NCBI RefSeq assembly: GCF_014287435.1 | Contig: NZ_JACOPG010000001.1 | Span: 1 to 64,000, forward strand | Source of the DNA: Roseburia lenta | GTDB taxonomy: Bacteria; Bacillota; Clostridia; Lachnospirales; Lachnospiraceae | Direction of reading: 5' to 3' | DNA length: 64,000 nucleotides | In this document: positions 18,179 through 26,901 of the stretch, piece after piece | Numbering within the stretch: the stretch's first letter is position 1 | How the letters are laid out: each line of letters opens with the position of its first letter | Program-made: the position numbers and the translations under genes | The notes under the pieces: model-generated | What the model was told of the DNA's origin: nothing | Seen by the model: the letters and a program-made list of their open reading frames with translations, nothing else | The model's database searches: none

Positions 18179-18907
18179 ATGGCATACGTGATCGGTGATT
18201 TTTCATTTGAAACAGAAGAAGATGCAAGAGAGGCACAAAAGGAAGTCCAGGCGATCTCCTATATTATGAAGCAGATCGATAACGAAGATCCCAAGGCAGT
18301 ATTAGCAGCCTATCAGCAGATGGTAAAAAAAGATCTCTTTCATACAAAACTCGGGCTGGGATTTTTGGAAGACATGAGAAAACAACTGCTTGCCCTTCCG
18401 GAAATTGATGCGGCAGATCTGCCGCCGGTGCCAAGCCTTCCGCCAAAGCCACAGACCGAGCGGTTACTGATCAAGGAAGAAGAAGCACCGGCACCCAAAA
18501 GACCTGTAGAAAAGAAAGAAGGGGCAAAGCCGGCGCCTAAGCCAGGAGCAGAAGAAAAAAGAGCCGGGGGAAAGAGTGCATCCCGCCCGACCAGGCAGAC
18601 AAAAGAAGAAAAAGTAGAAAAGGCTTCTCGTAAGGAAAAAAAGCAAAAAGAGAAAATAGAAGATCTGACGCCAGAAAAAATGACGGTGGCTTTGAAACGA
18701 TATAAGAAATTATCCCGACTACTTCTGATCGCATGTATTACCATGCTCCTTATTATCATTGGCATGTTTGCCATCAATGCGACCAGCCAGAATCCGACGA
18801 TCTTGAATTATGAAGAAAAGATCGTAGACAAGTATGCGTCATGGGAAGAAGAACTGGATGCCAGGGAACAGGAGTTAAACGAAAGAGAGCAGAAGTTGAA
18901 CCAATAG
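18179..18907 (+). CDS. single-pass membrane protein of unknown function, end of chemosensory operon
   Basis: 242 residues, no recognised family. An N-terminal helical region (about 1-85) is followed by a Pro/Lys/Glu-rich, probably disordered stretch (about 86-160), a basic helix, one membrane segment (about 179-200) and a C-terminal coiled coil of about 40 residues rich in Glu, Arg and Gln on the outside. Start at 18179 follows AAAAGGAG by about 6 bases. Being the last gene of the che operon suggests a role in the same sensory system. Its layout (charged cytoplasmic part, basic block, single helix, small outer part) is like that of the protein at 22954-24690. Confidence 0.82.
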   Translation: MAYVIGDFSFETEEDAREAQKEVQAISYIMKQIDNEDPKAVLAAYQQMVKKDLFHTKLGLGFLEDMRKQLLALPEIDAADLPPVPSLPPKPQTERLLIKEEEAPAPKRPVEKKEGAKPAPKPGAEEKRAGGKSASRPTRQTKEEKVEKASRKEKKQKEKIEDLTPEKMTVALKRYKKLSRLLLIACITMLLIIIGMFAINATSQNPTILNYEEKIVDKYASWEEELDAREQELNEREQKLNQ

Positions 18908-18992
18908 GGACTTGGAGACGATAAGGTCACAATTTTGACATAATATATGTGTAGCATGAGAGAAAACAGTAGCAGAAAGGGTGTAGTGTAAG

Positions 18993-19679
18993 ATGGCTGG
19001 AAAGAAGATATTGATCGCAGATGACGAGGCGAGATTGCGCAAACTGGTATCAGATTATCTGGTGCGTGAGGGATATGAGGTATTGGAAGCCGCAGATGGT
19101 GAGCAGGCACTGGATATCTTTTACCGGGAAAAAGATCTTTCCCTCATGATATTGGATGTGATGATGCCGGGCGTGGATGGATTTATGGTATGTAAGGAAG
19201 TCAGAGAGACCTCCCAGATCCCGATCGTCATGCTGACCGCAAAAAGTGAAGAAAATGACATTCTAAACGGTTATGAATATGGCGCGGATGAATATATTCC
19301 AAAGCCCTTCAGTCCAAAGATCTTGGTGGCACATGTCAATGCCATTATCCGCAGGACATCGGATGCAGATGACGGCAACAAAGACCTCTTGGAAGCAGGT
19401 GGTATTGTCATTGACCGCAAGGCACATATCGTTACCATTGACGGACAGGAGATCATCCTAAGCGTAAAGGAATTTGAACTGCTGACCTATTTTATGCAAA
19501 ATGCGGGAATCGCCTTGTCGAGAGACCGGATCTTAAATGGCGTGTGGAATTATGATTATTTTGGGGATGCCAGAACCATCGATACCCATGTTAAGAAACT
19601 GCGGGCTAAATTAGGCGACAAGGGCAATTATATCAAGACCATTTGGGGAATGGGGTATAAGTTTGAAGTCGAAGAATAA
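18993..19679 (+). CDS. OmpR/PhoB family response regulator
   Basis: DNA-binding regulator of a two-component system, 228 residues: receiver domain with D10-D11, acceptor D55 and the KPFSPKI lysine, then a C-terminal winged helix (about 130-226) with the family's RTIDTHVKKLRAKLG and WGMGYKF segments. The kinase gene overlaps its 3' end, so the two are a cognate pair. The target genes are unknown; the lipoprotein just downstream is a candidate. Confidence 0.93.
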   Translation: MAGKKILIADDEARLRKLVSDYLVREGYEVLEAADGEQALDIFYREKDLSLMILDVMMPGVDGFMVCKEVRETSQIPIVMLTAKSEENDILNGYEYGADEYIPKPFSPKILVAHVNAIIRRTSDADDGNKDLLEAGGIVIDRKAHIVTIDGQEIILSVKEFELLTYFMQNAGIALSRDRILNGVWNYDYFGDARTIDTHVKKLRAKLGDKGNYIKTIWGMGYKFEVEE

Positions 19680-21147
19680 AGTACAGAGTATCAACCGCCA
19701 GATGGCGGGCATTTACATAACGATCATTGCCCTGACGATCGTGGCACCACTCATCATCAATTTCTGCTTTTTGGGCTATTTTTATCAGCACGAAAAGGAA
19801 GAAGCCATGATCTCGACCTTTGATCTGGTCAATCGGGCGGCAGTCGCAGGCAGTTTTGATGACGAGAAATTTCTGGATGAATTGGAAAAGGCGCATGCTA
19901 ATTACAGTATTTCCGTTGTCGTTGTAGATTCGGCGGCAAATGTCCTTTTGACGACGGCACATGACACGGAGGACATGAACTCCCAGTTGTATTACGCCAT
20001 GTTTGGAAAACAGATGCAGGGCAGTTCGGGGGCAGAAAGAAGTGGTGACAACTATGTCATCAAACAGCAGATGGATCACCGGCTGGGCGAAGAATACCTT
20101 GTCCTTTGGGGAACACTTGACAACGGCAATATCATCATGCTCCGTTCTGCGATCGAGGGTATCCGTGAAAGTACCAACCTGACCAACCGCTTTTTGATCT
20201 GGATCGGTATTCTGGCACTGACGCTGAGTATTTTAGCGACTTTCTTTTTGACGAGAAGGATCACCAAGCCGATACTTGCCTTAACAGACCTTTCCAAGCG
20301 CATGATCGGTCTGGATTTTCAAGCCAAATATCACAGTCAGAAAAAGCGCAACGAGGTGGATGTTTTAGGTGAGCACATGAACGAACTGTCCGAAACGCTG
20401 GAAGAGACGATCGTGGAATTAAAGCAGGCAAACCATGAATTGCAGGCAGATATTGCCTTAAAAGAGGAAAATCAGAAACGGCAGCAGGAGTTTATCTCCA
20501 ATGTTTCACACGAACTGAAAACGCCGATCGCTTTGATCCAGGGCTATGCGGAAGGGTTGGCAGAGGGTATTACGGATGATGAGGAAAGCCGTGAGTTTTA
20601 CTGTGATGTTATTATTGATGAAGCCAAGAAAATGAACCGTATGGTCTGGTCCATGATCTCCCTCAACCAGATCGAGACCGGCAATAACGAGATGGAGTAC
20701 GATCATTTCGACATCGTTGCCTTGCTGGAAGGCATGATCCAGTCCATGAAGATCCTCTTGCAGCAGAATGACATCAGCCTGTCTTTTGCACACGATCAGG
20801 AGATCTTTGTCTATGCCGATGAATATTCGGTGGAACAGGTCGTCAGCAATTATCTCAGCAATGCCATTCATTATGCCAAAAATGAAAAGAAGATCGATAT
20901 CAAACTGACAAAGAAAGAGCATGTACTGCGCGTCAGCGTATTTAATACGGGTGACCCGATCCCGCAGGAAAGCATGGAGCATATCTGGGACAAGTTTTAC
21001 AAGGTGGATAAGGCGCGTACCAGAGAATATGGCGGCACCGGAATCGGGCTTTCCATCGTCAAGGCGATCATGGAGAGCATGGGGCAGGAATATGGTGTGC
21101 AAAATCATGAAAATGGCGTAGAATTCTGGTTTGAAGTCGAGTGCTGA
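19663..21147 (+). CDS. membrane sensor histidine kinase, partner of the OmpR-type regulator
   Basis: 494 residues. Two membrane segments (about 15-40 and 177-198) enclose an extracytoplasmic domain of about 135 residues with an alpha/beta sensor pattern. Then HAMP, HisKA with H283 in SHELKTP, N box SNYLSNAIHYA, and the ATP lid with GGTGIGLS. It begins with TTG at 19663, overlapping the regulator gene by 17 bases with a G-rich site before it. Sensed signal unknown. Confidence 0.92.
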   Translation: MKSKNKVQSINRQMAGIYITIIALTIVAPLIINFCFLGYFYQHEKEEAMISTFDLVNRAAVAGSFDDEKFLDELEKAHANYSISVVVVDSAANVLLTTAHDTEDMNSQLYYAMFGKQMQGSSGAERSGDNYVIKQQMDHRLGEEYLVLWGTLDNGNIIMLRSAIEGIRESTNLTNRFLIWIGILALTLSILATFFLTRRITKPILALTDLSKRMIGLDFQAKYHSQKKRNEVDVLGEHMNELSETLEETIVELKQANHELQADIALKEENQKRQQEFISNVSHELKTPIALIQGYAEGLAEGITDDEESREFYCDVIIDEAKKMNRMVWSMISLNQIETGNNEMEYDHFDIVALLEGMIQSMKILLQQNDISLSFAHDQEIFVYADEYSVEQVVSNYLSNAIHYAKNEKKIDIKLTKKEHVLRVSVFNTGDPIPQESMEHIWDKFYKVDKARTREYGGTGIGLSIVKAIMESMGQEYGVQNHENGVEFWFEVEC

Positions 21148-21241
21148 TTTCAGAAAAAGGACAAATTTTTGTTGAATATTGCCAATAAGAATGATAACAT
21201 GATAGTATATATAGAACAATATCATGTGCAAGGAGCGCAAT

Positions 21242-21922
21242 ATGAAATACAAGAAACAGGTTCTTTGCGGGTTGATGTTGTGTTTCTGCTTATGCATGAC
21301 CGGGTGCGGAAAATTATATGTCATGACCGATGATGAGGAAAATCAGGTCGTGCTTTATGCCGCCAAGATGGTTTCCAAGTACAACCGTGCACAGGACACA
21401 GGTTACTCTTATGTATCGGATGAGCATAAGGACAAGCAAAAGGATACCGACGTGGGACAATCAGACGATGCATCGGTGGATGAGACGCAACAGGAGCAAA
21501 CGCAGATGACATTGTCGGATGTTATTGGTATATCTGGGATCAGTTTTTCATACCAGGGATATGATATATCTTCCTCATATGAAACGACAGATGTTGCCAT
21601 ACCGGATGCGGGAGAGGGCTATTCTTATCTGATCTTACATGTGCAGGTGGCAAATACGACAGATCAGGCTGTGACGGTCGATCTGATCAACCAGCCGGTC
21701 ACTTATCAGGTCAAGATCAATGACGGGACGGCGATCGATGGTATCACGACACTTTCTATGGCAGATCTTTCTACCTATTACAACAAATCTTTGGAAGCAC
21801 AGGCGACGCAGGATACGGTACTTCTTTTTCAGGTCAGCCAGACCGAGTTAGAGTCCATTGATACGCTTCAACTGCTGGTTACCAAGGATGGACAGACGAA
21901 CACGATTGATTTAAACAATTAG
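21242..21922 (+). CDS. lipoprotein with DUF4352-like extracellular domain
   Basis: 226 residues. Lipoprotein signal peptide ending at MTGC (lipidated C22), a polar linker rich in Asp, Gln and Lys (about 55-95), then a beta-rich domain with features of the immunoglobulin-like DUF4352 fold (YSYLILHVQVANTTDQAVTV). Start at 21242 follows AAGGAG by 6 bases; an ATG at 21224 has no site. It follows the two-component pair by about 95 bases. Function unknown; family assignment is tentative. Confidence 0.75.
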   Translation: MKYKKQVLCGLMLCFCLCMTGCGKLYVMTDDEENQVVLYAAKMVSKYNRAQDTGYSYVSDEHKDKQKDTDVGQSDDASVDETQQEQTQMTLSDVIGISGISFSYQGYDISSSYETTDVAIPDAGEGYSYLILHVQVANTTDQAVTVDLINQPVTYQVKINDGTAIDGITTLSMADLSTYYNKSLEAQATQDTVLLFQVSQTELESIDTLQLLVTKDGQTNTIDLNN

Positions 21923-21959
21923 CATACATTGCCTAGTAGGCATTTGGGAGGAAAAAGGT

Positions 21960-22877
21960 ATGGACACTAATATTTTACTTGAGTCAGGGACAAACGAATT
22001 GGAGATTTTGGAGTTTAAGGTAGCGGATAATCACTATGGTATCAACGTAGCCAAGATCCGTGAGATCTTATTGTATCAACCGGTCACTCCACTTCCAAAT
22101 TCACATCCGTGCGTAGAAGGTATTTTTATGCCGAGAGATACGATGATTTCTGTCATTAACCTTCGCAGATGCTTGAATATTACTGAGCCGGCTGAGACAG
22201 ACGGATTATTTATCATCACCAACTTCAACAAGTTAAACACAGCATTCCATGTAGACGAGGTACTTGGTATCCACAGAGTATCCTGGGAAAATATCATCAA
22301 GCCGGATGCGACTATCAGTGCAGATGATTCTGCCGTATCTACCGGTGTTGTCAAGTTGGATGACAAGTTGGTCGTGATCTTAGACTTTGAGAAGATCGTG
22401 TCTGACATCAACCCGGAGACCGGACTTAAGGTTTCCGATATGGATAATTATGAGGAGAGAGACCGTAGTTCTTCTCCGATTCTCATTGCAGAAGATTCTC
22501 CACTCTTGAGCAAGTTGATCTGCGAATGTCTGCGCAAGGCAGGCTACACCAATCTGATCGTCAATATGAATGGTCAGGAAGCATGGGACAAGTTGTGTGA
22601 GATGAATGAGCGTGGCACAGTCTTAGATGATGTTCACTGTATCATTACAGATATCGAGATGCCACTGATGGATGGACACCGCCTGACCAAACTGGTTAAG
22701 GAAAATGATGTCATGAAGAAGATTCCGGTGGTTATCTTCTCATCTCTGATCAATGAAGAGATCAGACTTAAAGGAGAATCCCTTGGAGCGGATGCACAGT
22801 TGACAAAGCCGGAGATCGGTAAGTTGGTTTCAGCCATTGATGGATTGATCGAGAAATACGAAGCAAACCGCAAATAA
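21960..22877 (+). CDS. cheV: chemotaxis protein CheV
   Basis: Fusion of a CheW-type coupling domain (about 1-160) and a receiver domain (about 175-300) with the acidic pair ED, acceptor in ITDIEMPLMDG (about D235) and the KPEIG lysine. CheV couples receptors to CheA and tunes signalling through its own phosphorylation. It is about 3 kb from the main che operon and adds a second adaptor alongside CheW. The GGGAGG site is strong. Confidence 0.93.
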   Translation: MDTNILLESGTNELEILEFKVADNHYGINVAKIREILLYQPVTPLPNSHPCVEGIFMPRDTMISVINLRRCLNITEPAETDGLFIITNFNKLNTAFHVDEVLGIHRVSWENIIKPDATISADDSAVSTGVVKLDDKLVVILDFEKIVSDINPETGLKVSDMDNYEERDRSSSPILIAEDSPLLSKLICECLRKAGYTNLIVNMNGQEAWDKLCEMNERGTVLDDVHCIITDIEMPLMDGHRLTKLVKENDVMKKIPVVIFSSLINEEIRLKGESLGADAQLTKPEIGKLVSAIDGLIEKYEANRK

Positions 22878-22892
22878 TATAAGGTTTAGAAG

Positions 22893-22917
22893 AGGGATGT
22901 GCTTTTGACACATCCCT
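22893..22917 (+). terminator. hairpin after cheV, possible weak terminator
   Basis: A perfect 9-bp stem, AGGGATGTG (22893-22901) with CACATCCCT (22909-22917), is not followed by a T-run. It may stabilise the cheV mRNA or attenuate read-through. Confidence 0.45.
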
Positions 22918-22953
22918 TATCTGTATGTAAATAACCATTTTGGAGGTAACAAT

Positions 22954-24690
22954 TTGGCTAATTCAGAAGATTACTTGGATAGTCTGTTGAATTCGGTACA
23001 GACCGTGCGCAAGGATGTTACGGATGCCCAAAAGCAGACAGAAGCAATCCTGAGAGAAAAACAGGAACAGAGAAACAGAATAAAGCCGGATGATGATTTT
23101 ATGGAAGCCAGCGGGATCCGTGATTATAAGCCGGAACCGACCAGCCATGAAAATCTGCGCAAGGCATTGTCAGAAGATGATTTCCTCAAGATGTTCGAGG
23201 AAGAACTGGGCGAGGATCTTGATCAGTCGGATGACTTTATACGCGAATTTGAAGATGAGATCGCACAGGATGAACTGGAATACGAAAAGTCCTTCCAAGA
23301 GGAAGCATCGTTAGAAGAGACGCCGGAAGAAGAAATCTCAGTGCCGGAGGAAACTGTAACCGAGGAAGATACGGTAGAAGGACCAGCCGAGGATCAGGCA
23401 TCTGATGTGCAGGCATCCGACGAAGACAGACCTGCGGATGATACGGCATCTTTTCTGGATAATATCGAAGAAGTCGTCAACAAGGCAAAAGAGCAGATCG
23501 AACAGGGCGATGATGACCTGCCGGCGCTGGATGGCTATGGCGAAGATGAGATGGATGCGGAATTTGCCGAGGATAAGGAAGAACCGGATGCGGAGGAGTC
23601 GATCGGTGAAGCGGGCGAGGACCTACTGGCAAAGTATCTACAGATGAACGATGCCGAGGCAGCAGATGCAGAAGAACCGTCTTTATTGGACGAAAACGAT
23701 GAAGATATGGATCTCATGGGACTTTTGTCCGGGGATGAAGATCTGGATGATATAGGCGCTTTGTTACAGGCAGACGGCGAGGATCAGCCTTTAGAAGAAG
23801 CCCAGGAGACTTTTGAACAGTTGGCAGAACAGACAGACCCTTCTGCGGATGCGGACCCCGAAGGCAGTCCGGCAGAAGGAGACGGGGCACCGGGCAAAAA
23901 GGGTTTGGGAGCCTTGATCGATAAGATCAAATCCATCTTTAGCAAAAAGGATAAAGAGGAAGATCAGGTCTTAGATATCTCTCAGGCACCGCAGGAGGAT
24001 CTGAATCAGGAAAATCTGGATATCTTGAAAGAACTTTCTGAGGCTGAACAGAAATCCAAAAAGGCAAAAAAGGAAAAGAAGCCGAAAAAAGAGAAAAAAC
24101 CGAAAGAGCCAAAAGAAAAGAAGGTAAAAGTAAAGAAGGAAAAACCACCGAAGCCACCAAAGGAACCGGACAATTCTCCTAAGATCCCAGCCAAGGTCAT
24201 TGTCATCTTCCTGGTACTGGCGGTTTCTATCGTTGCGCTGATCACACTCGCGCAGCATATGATGGGATATAAATTATCCTTAAGTGATGCGAGAACCGCA
24301 TATAATGCAGGAGATTACTTTACTTCCTATGAAGATCTGATGGGTATGGATCTAAAAGAGGCAGATGAGGATCTTTTCAAGAAAGCGAGACTTTTGGGTG
24401 ATCTGCAAAAACGGGATCAGGAATATCAGGTCTTTGTAAAAAGACAGAAGTATGATCTGGCATTGGATTCTCTGGTAATAGGTGTTGCCAGATATGAGGA
24501 GAATTTAGACGAGGCAAAAGAACTTGGTATCGAGGATGAATACACCAAGTTGGGAGATGCATTAGCAAAACTTTTGCAGGATCAATATGGCGTATCAAGC
24601 GAGGATGCGGTCGCTATGTATCAGTTGAACCGCGAGGATTATTCGCTCCGCATTGATGAGATCATTGCATCCTTGCATTTAGACGACTAA
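22954..24690 (+). CDS. large acidic single-pass membrane protein of unknown function
   Basis: 578 residues starting with TTG 6 bases after TGGAGGT. Not a recognised family. Residues ~1-60 are helical; ~60-310 are extremely Asp/Glu-rich and probably disordered; a glycine/lysine amphipathic patch (LGALIDKIKSIFSKK) follows; residues ~365-405 are a Lys/Pro/Glu low-complexity block; one membrane helix sits at ~412-432; the last ~145 residues are helical with a TPR-like pattern and should face outside. The acidic-then-basic layout next to the membrane recalls scaffolding proteins. It follows cheV directly. Confidence 0.8.
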   Translation: MANSEDYLDSLLNSVQTVRKDVTDAQKQTEAILREKQEQRNRIKPDDDFMEASGIRDYKPEPTSHENLRKALSEDDFLKMFEEELGEDLDQSDDFIREFEDEIAQDELEYEKSFQEEASLEETPEEEISVPEETVTEEDTVEGPAEDQASDVQASDEDRPADDTASFLDNIEEVVNKAKEQIEQGDDDLPALDGYGEDEMDAEFAEDKEEPDAEESIGEAGEDLLAKYLQMNDAEAADAEEPSLLDENDEDMDLMGLLSGDEDLDDIGALLQADGEDQPLEEAQETFEQLAEQTDPSADADPEGSPAEGDGAPGKKGLGALIDKIKSIFSKKDKEEDQVLDISQAPQEDLNQENLDILKELSEAEQKSKKAKKEKKPKKEKKPKEPKEKKVKVKKEKPPKPPKEPDNSPKIPAKVIVIFLVLAVSIVALITLAQHMMGYKLSLSDARTAYNAGDYFTSYEDLMGMDLKEADEDLFKKARLLGDLQKRDQEYQVFVKRQKYDLALDSLVIGVARYEENLDEAKELGIEDEYTKLGDALAKLLQDQYGVSSEDAVAMYQLNREDYSLRIDEIIASLHLDD

Positions 24691-24707
24691 GAGGAAAAGG
24701 ACAGGAT

Positions 24708-25313
24708 ATGATAGCAATACTCGATTATGATGCCGGCAATATCAAAAGTGTAGAAAAAGCCTTGAACCATCTGGGACAGGAAACCATTCTGACAAGGGAT
24801 TTCCATGAGATCCTGCGGGCGGATAAGGTCATCCTGCCGGGTGTGGGTTCCTTTGGCGATGCGATGGCGCACCTCAAGAAATACGAATTAGATCGTGCCA
24901 TCCGGGAAGTCGTTGCCGAGAAGAAGCCATTTCTTGGTATATGTCTGGGACTGCAGCTTTTGTTTGAAGCAAGTCAGGAGACAGAGGGCGTTGAGGGACT
25001 TGGCATTTTAAAGGGACAGTGCCTGCGGATCCCGGAAACAGAGGGACTGAAGATTCCACATATCGGGTGGAATTCTCTGGATTTTCCATCAGAGGGAAGA
25101 CTCTTTTCCGGTATTTCAGAGGGGGCTTATGTTTATTTTGTTCACTCTTATTATCTTCAGGCAGAAGATCCTTCCATCGTAAAAGCAACCTGCCAGTATG
25201 GTGTGCAGATTCATGCATCGGTGGAAAAGGACAATGTGTTTGCCTGTCAGTTCCACCCGGAGAAAAGCGGGGAAGTCGGACTGGCGATCTTACAGAATTT
25301 TGCGGATTTATAA
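24708..25313 (+). CDS. hisH: imidazole glycerol phosphate synthase, glutamine amidotransferase subunit HisH
   Basis: Releases ammonia from glutamine and passes it to HisF in histidine synthesis. 201 residues with the complete triad: nucleophile C79 (GICLG), H183 and E185 (FHPEKSG), and the oxyanion segment PGVGSFG. HisF follows 22 bases downstream. Other his genes are not in the window. Confidence 0.96.
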   Translation: MIAILDYDAGNIKSVEKALNHLGQETILTRDFHEILRADKVILPGVGSFGDAMAHLKKYELDRAIREVVAEKKPFLGICLGLQLLFEASQETEGVEGLGILKGQCLRIPETEGLKIPHIGWNSLDFPSEGRLFSGISEGAYVYFVHSYYLQAEDPSIVKATCQYGVQIHASVEKDNVFACQFHPEKSGEVGLAILQNFADL

Positions 25314-25335
25314 GAGATAGGAAGCGTGAGGATAT

Positions 25336-26097
25336 ATGTTTACCAAACGAATCATACCATGTCTGGACGTCAAGGACGGCAGAGTGGTCAAGGGTGTTAA
25401 TTTTGTAGATTTAAAAGATGCCGGAGATCCGGTGGAGATCGCGGCTGCCTATGATAAGGCAGGGGCGGATGAAGTGGTCTTTTTGGATATTACGGCTTCC
25501 AGCGATCACCGGGCTACGGTGGTAGATATGGTGCGCAAGGTGGCAGCCAATGTCTTTATCCCTTTTACGGTAGGCGGCGGGATCCGCAGCGTAGAAGATT
25601 TCCGCGTTCTGCTTCGGGAGGGCGCAGATAAGATATCGATCAATTCTTCTGCCCTAAACCGTCCGGAACTTATCTCGGAAGCGGCAGACAAGTTTGGCAG
25701 CCAATGTGTAGTCGTTGCCATCGATGCCAGAAAGCGTGCGGACGGCAGTGGCTGGAATGTATATAAAAATGGTGGTCGTATTGATGTCGGTCTGGATGCT
25801 GTAGCATGGGCAAAAAAGGCAGAAGCCTTGGGGGCGGGAGAGATTCTTCTTACCAGCATGGACTGTGACGGCACCAAGTCCGGTTATGACATTGCACTCA
25901 CCAGAAGCATTGCTGAGGCGGTTTCTATTCCGGTGATCGCTTCGGGTGGAGCGGGCACCAAGGAACATTTTTACGATGCTTTGACAGAGGGAAAAGCAGA
26001 TGCGGCTCTGGCGGCATCCTTATTTCATTACAAAGAATTAGAGATCATGGATCTAAAAGCATATCTGGCAGAAAAAGGCGTATCTGTCAGAAGATAA
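25336..26097 (+). CDS. hisF: imidazole glycerol phosphate synthase, cyclase subunit HisF
   Basis: Forms imidazole glycerol phosphate and AICAR using ammonia from HisH. A (beta/alpha)8 barrel of 253 residues with catalytic D11 ([14 protein letters not shown]) and D130 (VAIDARK), plus both phosphate-binding sites (VGGGIRS and ASGGAG). The AICAR released is the substrate of the formyltransferase encoded at 28626-29804, a metabolic link within the window. Confidence 0.97.
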   Translation: MFTKRIIPCLDVKDGRVVKGVNFVDLKDAGDPVEIAAAYDKAGADEVVFLDITASSDHRATVVDMVRKVAANVFIPFTVGGGIRSVEDFRVLLREGADKISINSSALNRPELISEAADKFGSQCVVVAIDARKRADGSGWNVYKNGGRIDVGLDAVAWAKKAEALGAGEILLTSMDCDGTKSGYDIALTRSIAEAVSIPVIASGGAGTKEHFYDALTEGKADAALAASLFHYKELEIMDLKAYLAEKGVSVRR

Positions 26098-26111
26098 AGG
26101 AGAGATGGCAT

Positions 26112-26792
26112 ATGCCTGCAATTTCAAATGATTGGCTGGCACCGCTCAGTCAGGAATTTTGTAAACCTTACTACAAAAAACTATATGAGACGGTTCTGGC
26201 AGAATACCAAAGAGGACCGGTATTCCCACCGGCGGACGATATTTTCAATGCCTTTCATCTGACACCGCTTTCAGATGTCAAGGTCGTGATCTTAGGACAG
26301 GATCCTTATCATAACTATAATCAGGCGCATGGCTTGTGCTTTTCCGTACGACCGGAGGTAGAGATTCCACCATCCCTTGTCAATATCTACAAAGAATTAC
26401 AGGATGATCTGGGATGCTATATTCCAAATAACGGATACTTGGTTAAATGGGCAGAGCAAGGCGTTCTTCTTTTAAATACTGTACTTACCGTGCGGGCGCA
26501 TCAGGCAAATTCCCATCAGAATATTGGCTGGGAGGAGTTTACGGATGCGGTGATCCGCATTGTAGATAAGCAGGAGCAGCCGATCGTTTTCCTGCTCTGG
26601 GGCAGACCGGCGCAGATGAAAAAGAAACTTCTGACGCCAAATCCCAATCATTTGATCCTGGAGGCTCCACATCCGAGTCCGCTTTCGGCTTATCGGGGCT
26701 TCTTTGGATGTAAGCATTTTTCCCAGACCAATGCCTTCTTGGAGGCGCATGGTGCAGCCCCTATTGACTGGCAGATCGAAAATATTGTATAA
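26112..26792 (+). CDS. ung: uracil-DNA glycosylase
   Basis: Removes uracil from DNA, starting base-excision repair. 226 residues, family 1 UDG with the water-activating GQDPYH motif, the uracil-binding LLLNTVLTV segment and the DNA-intercalating HPSPLSAYRGFFGC loop. It is 14 bases after hisF and likely co-transcribed with hisHF, a pairing without an obvious functional reason. The dUTPase at 58698 also limits uracil in DNA. Confidence 0.97.
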   Translation: MPAISNDWLAPLSQEFCKPYYKKLYETVLAEYQRGPVFPPADDIFNAFHLTPLSDVKVVILGQDPYHNYNQAHGLCFSVRPEVEIPPSLVNIYKELQDDLGCYIPNNGYLVKWAEQGVLLLNTVLTVRAHQANSHQNIGWEEFTDAVIRIVDKQEQPIVFLLWGRPAQMKKKLLTPNPNHLILEAPHPSPLSAYRGFFGCKHFSQTNAFLEAHGAAPIDWQIENIV

Positions 26793-26810
26793 TCTGTATA
26801 GGATTAGGTG

Positions 26811-26845
26811 AAAAAGGTTATGAAAGCAAGCCTTTTTGCCGAAAA
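26811..26845 (+). promoter_or_regulatory. hairpin and possible flagellar-type promoter before the FliD-like gene
   Basis: AAAAAGG (26811-26817) and CCTTTTT (26831-26837) can pair as a weak terminator behind ung. Overlapping it, GCCGAAAATA (26838 onward) resembles the -10 of a sigma-28 flagellar promoter, with a poor -35 match. Both readings are tentative. Confidence 0.3.
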
Positions 26846-26901
26846 TAAGTATATAAGTAAGTAACGTACATGGATGTTTTTTTATCAAAGGAGTGATGAA
26901 A

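Noticed and set aside
18908..18992. TTGACATAATAT considered as a promoter for the two-component pair
   Set aside because: TTGACA at about 18935 has no acceptable -10 at 16-18 bases; the adjacent AT-rich box lacks a -35.
21150..21235. Possible promoter between the kinase and the lipoprotein gene
   Set aside because: TTGTTG/TTGAAT and GATAAC/GATAGT-like boxes exist but no pair has convincing sequence and spacing.
20506..21324. 272-codon open frame on the - strand
   Set aside because: Antisense to the histidine kinase gene, whose HATPase motifs are all in the + frame; codon-bias shadow.
24045..24170. Repetitive AAG-rich sequence, considered as a DNA repeat or CRISPR-like array
   Set aside because: It encodes the Lys/Pro/Glu block of the membrane protein; units are irregular, without constant repeats or unique spacers.
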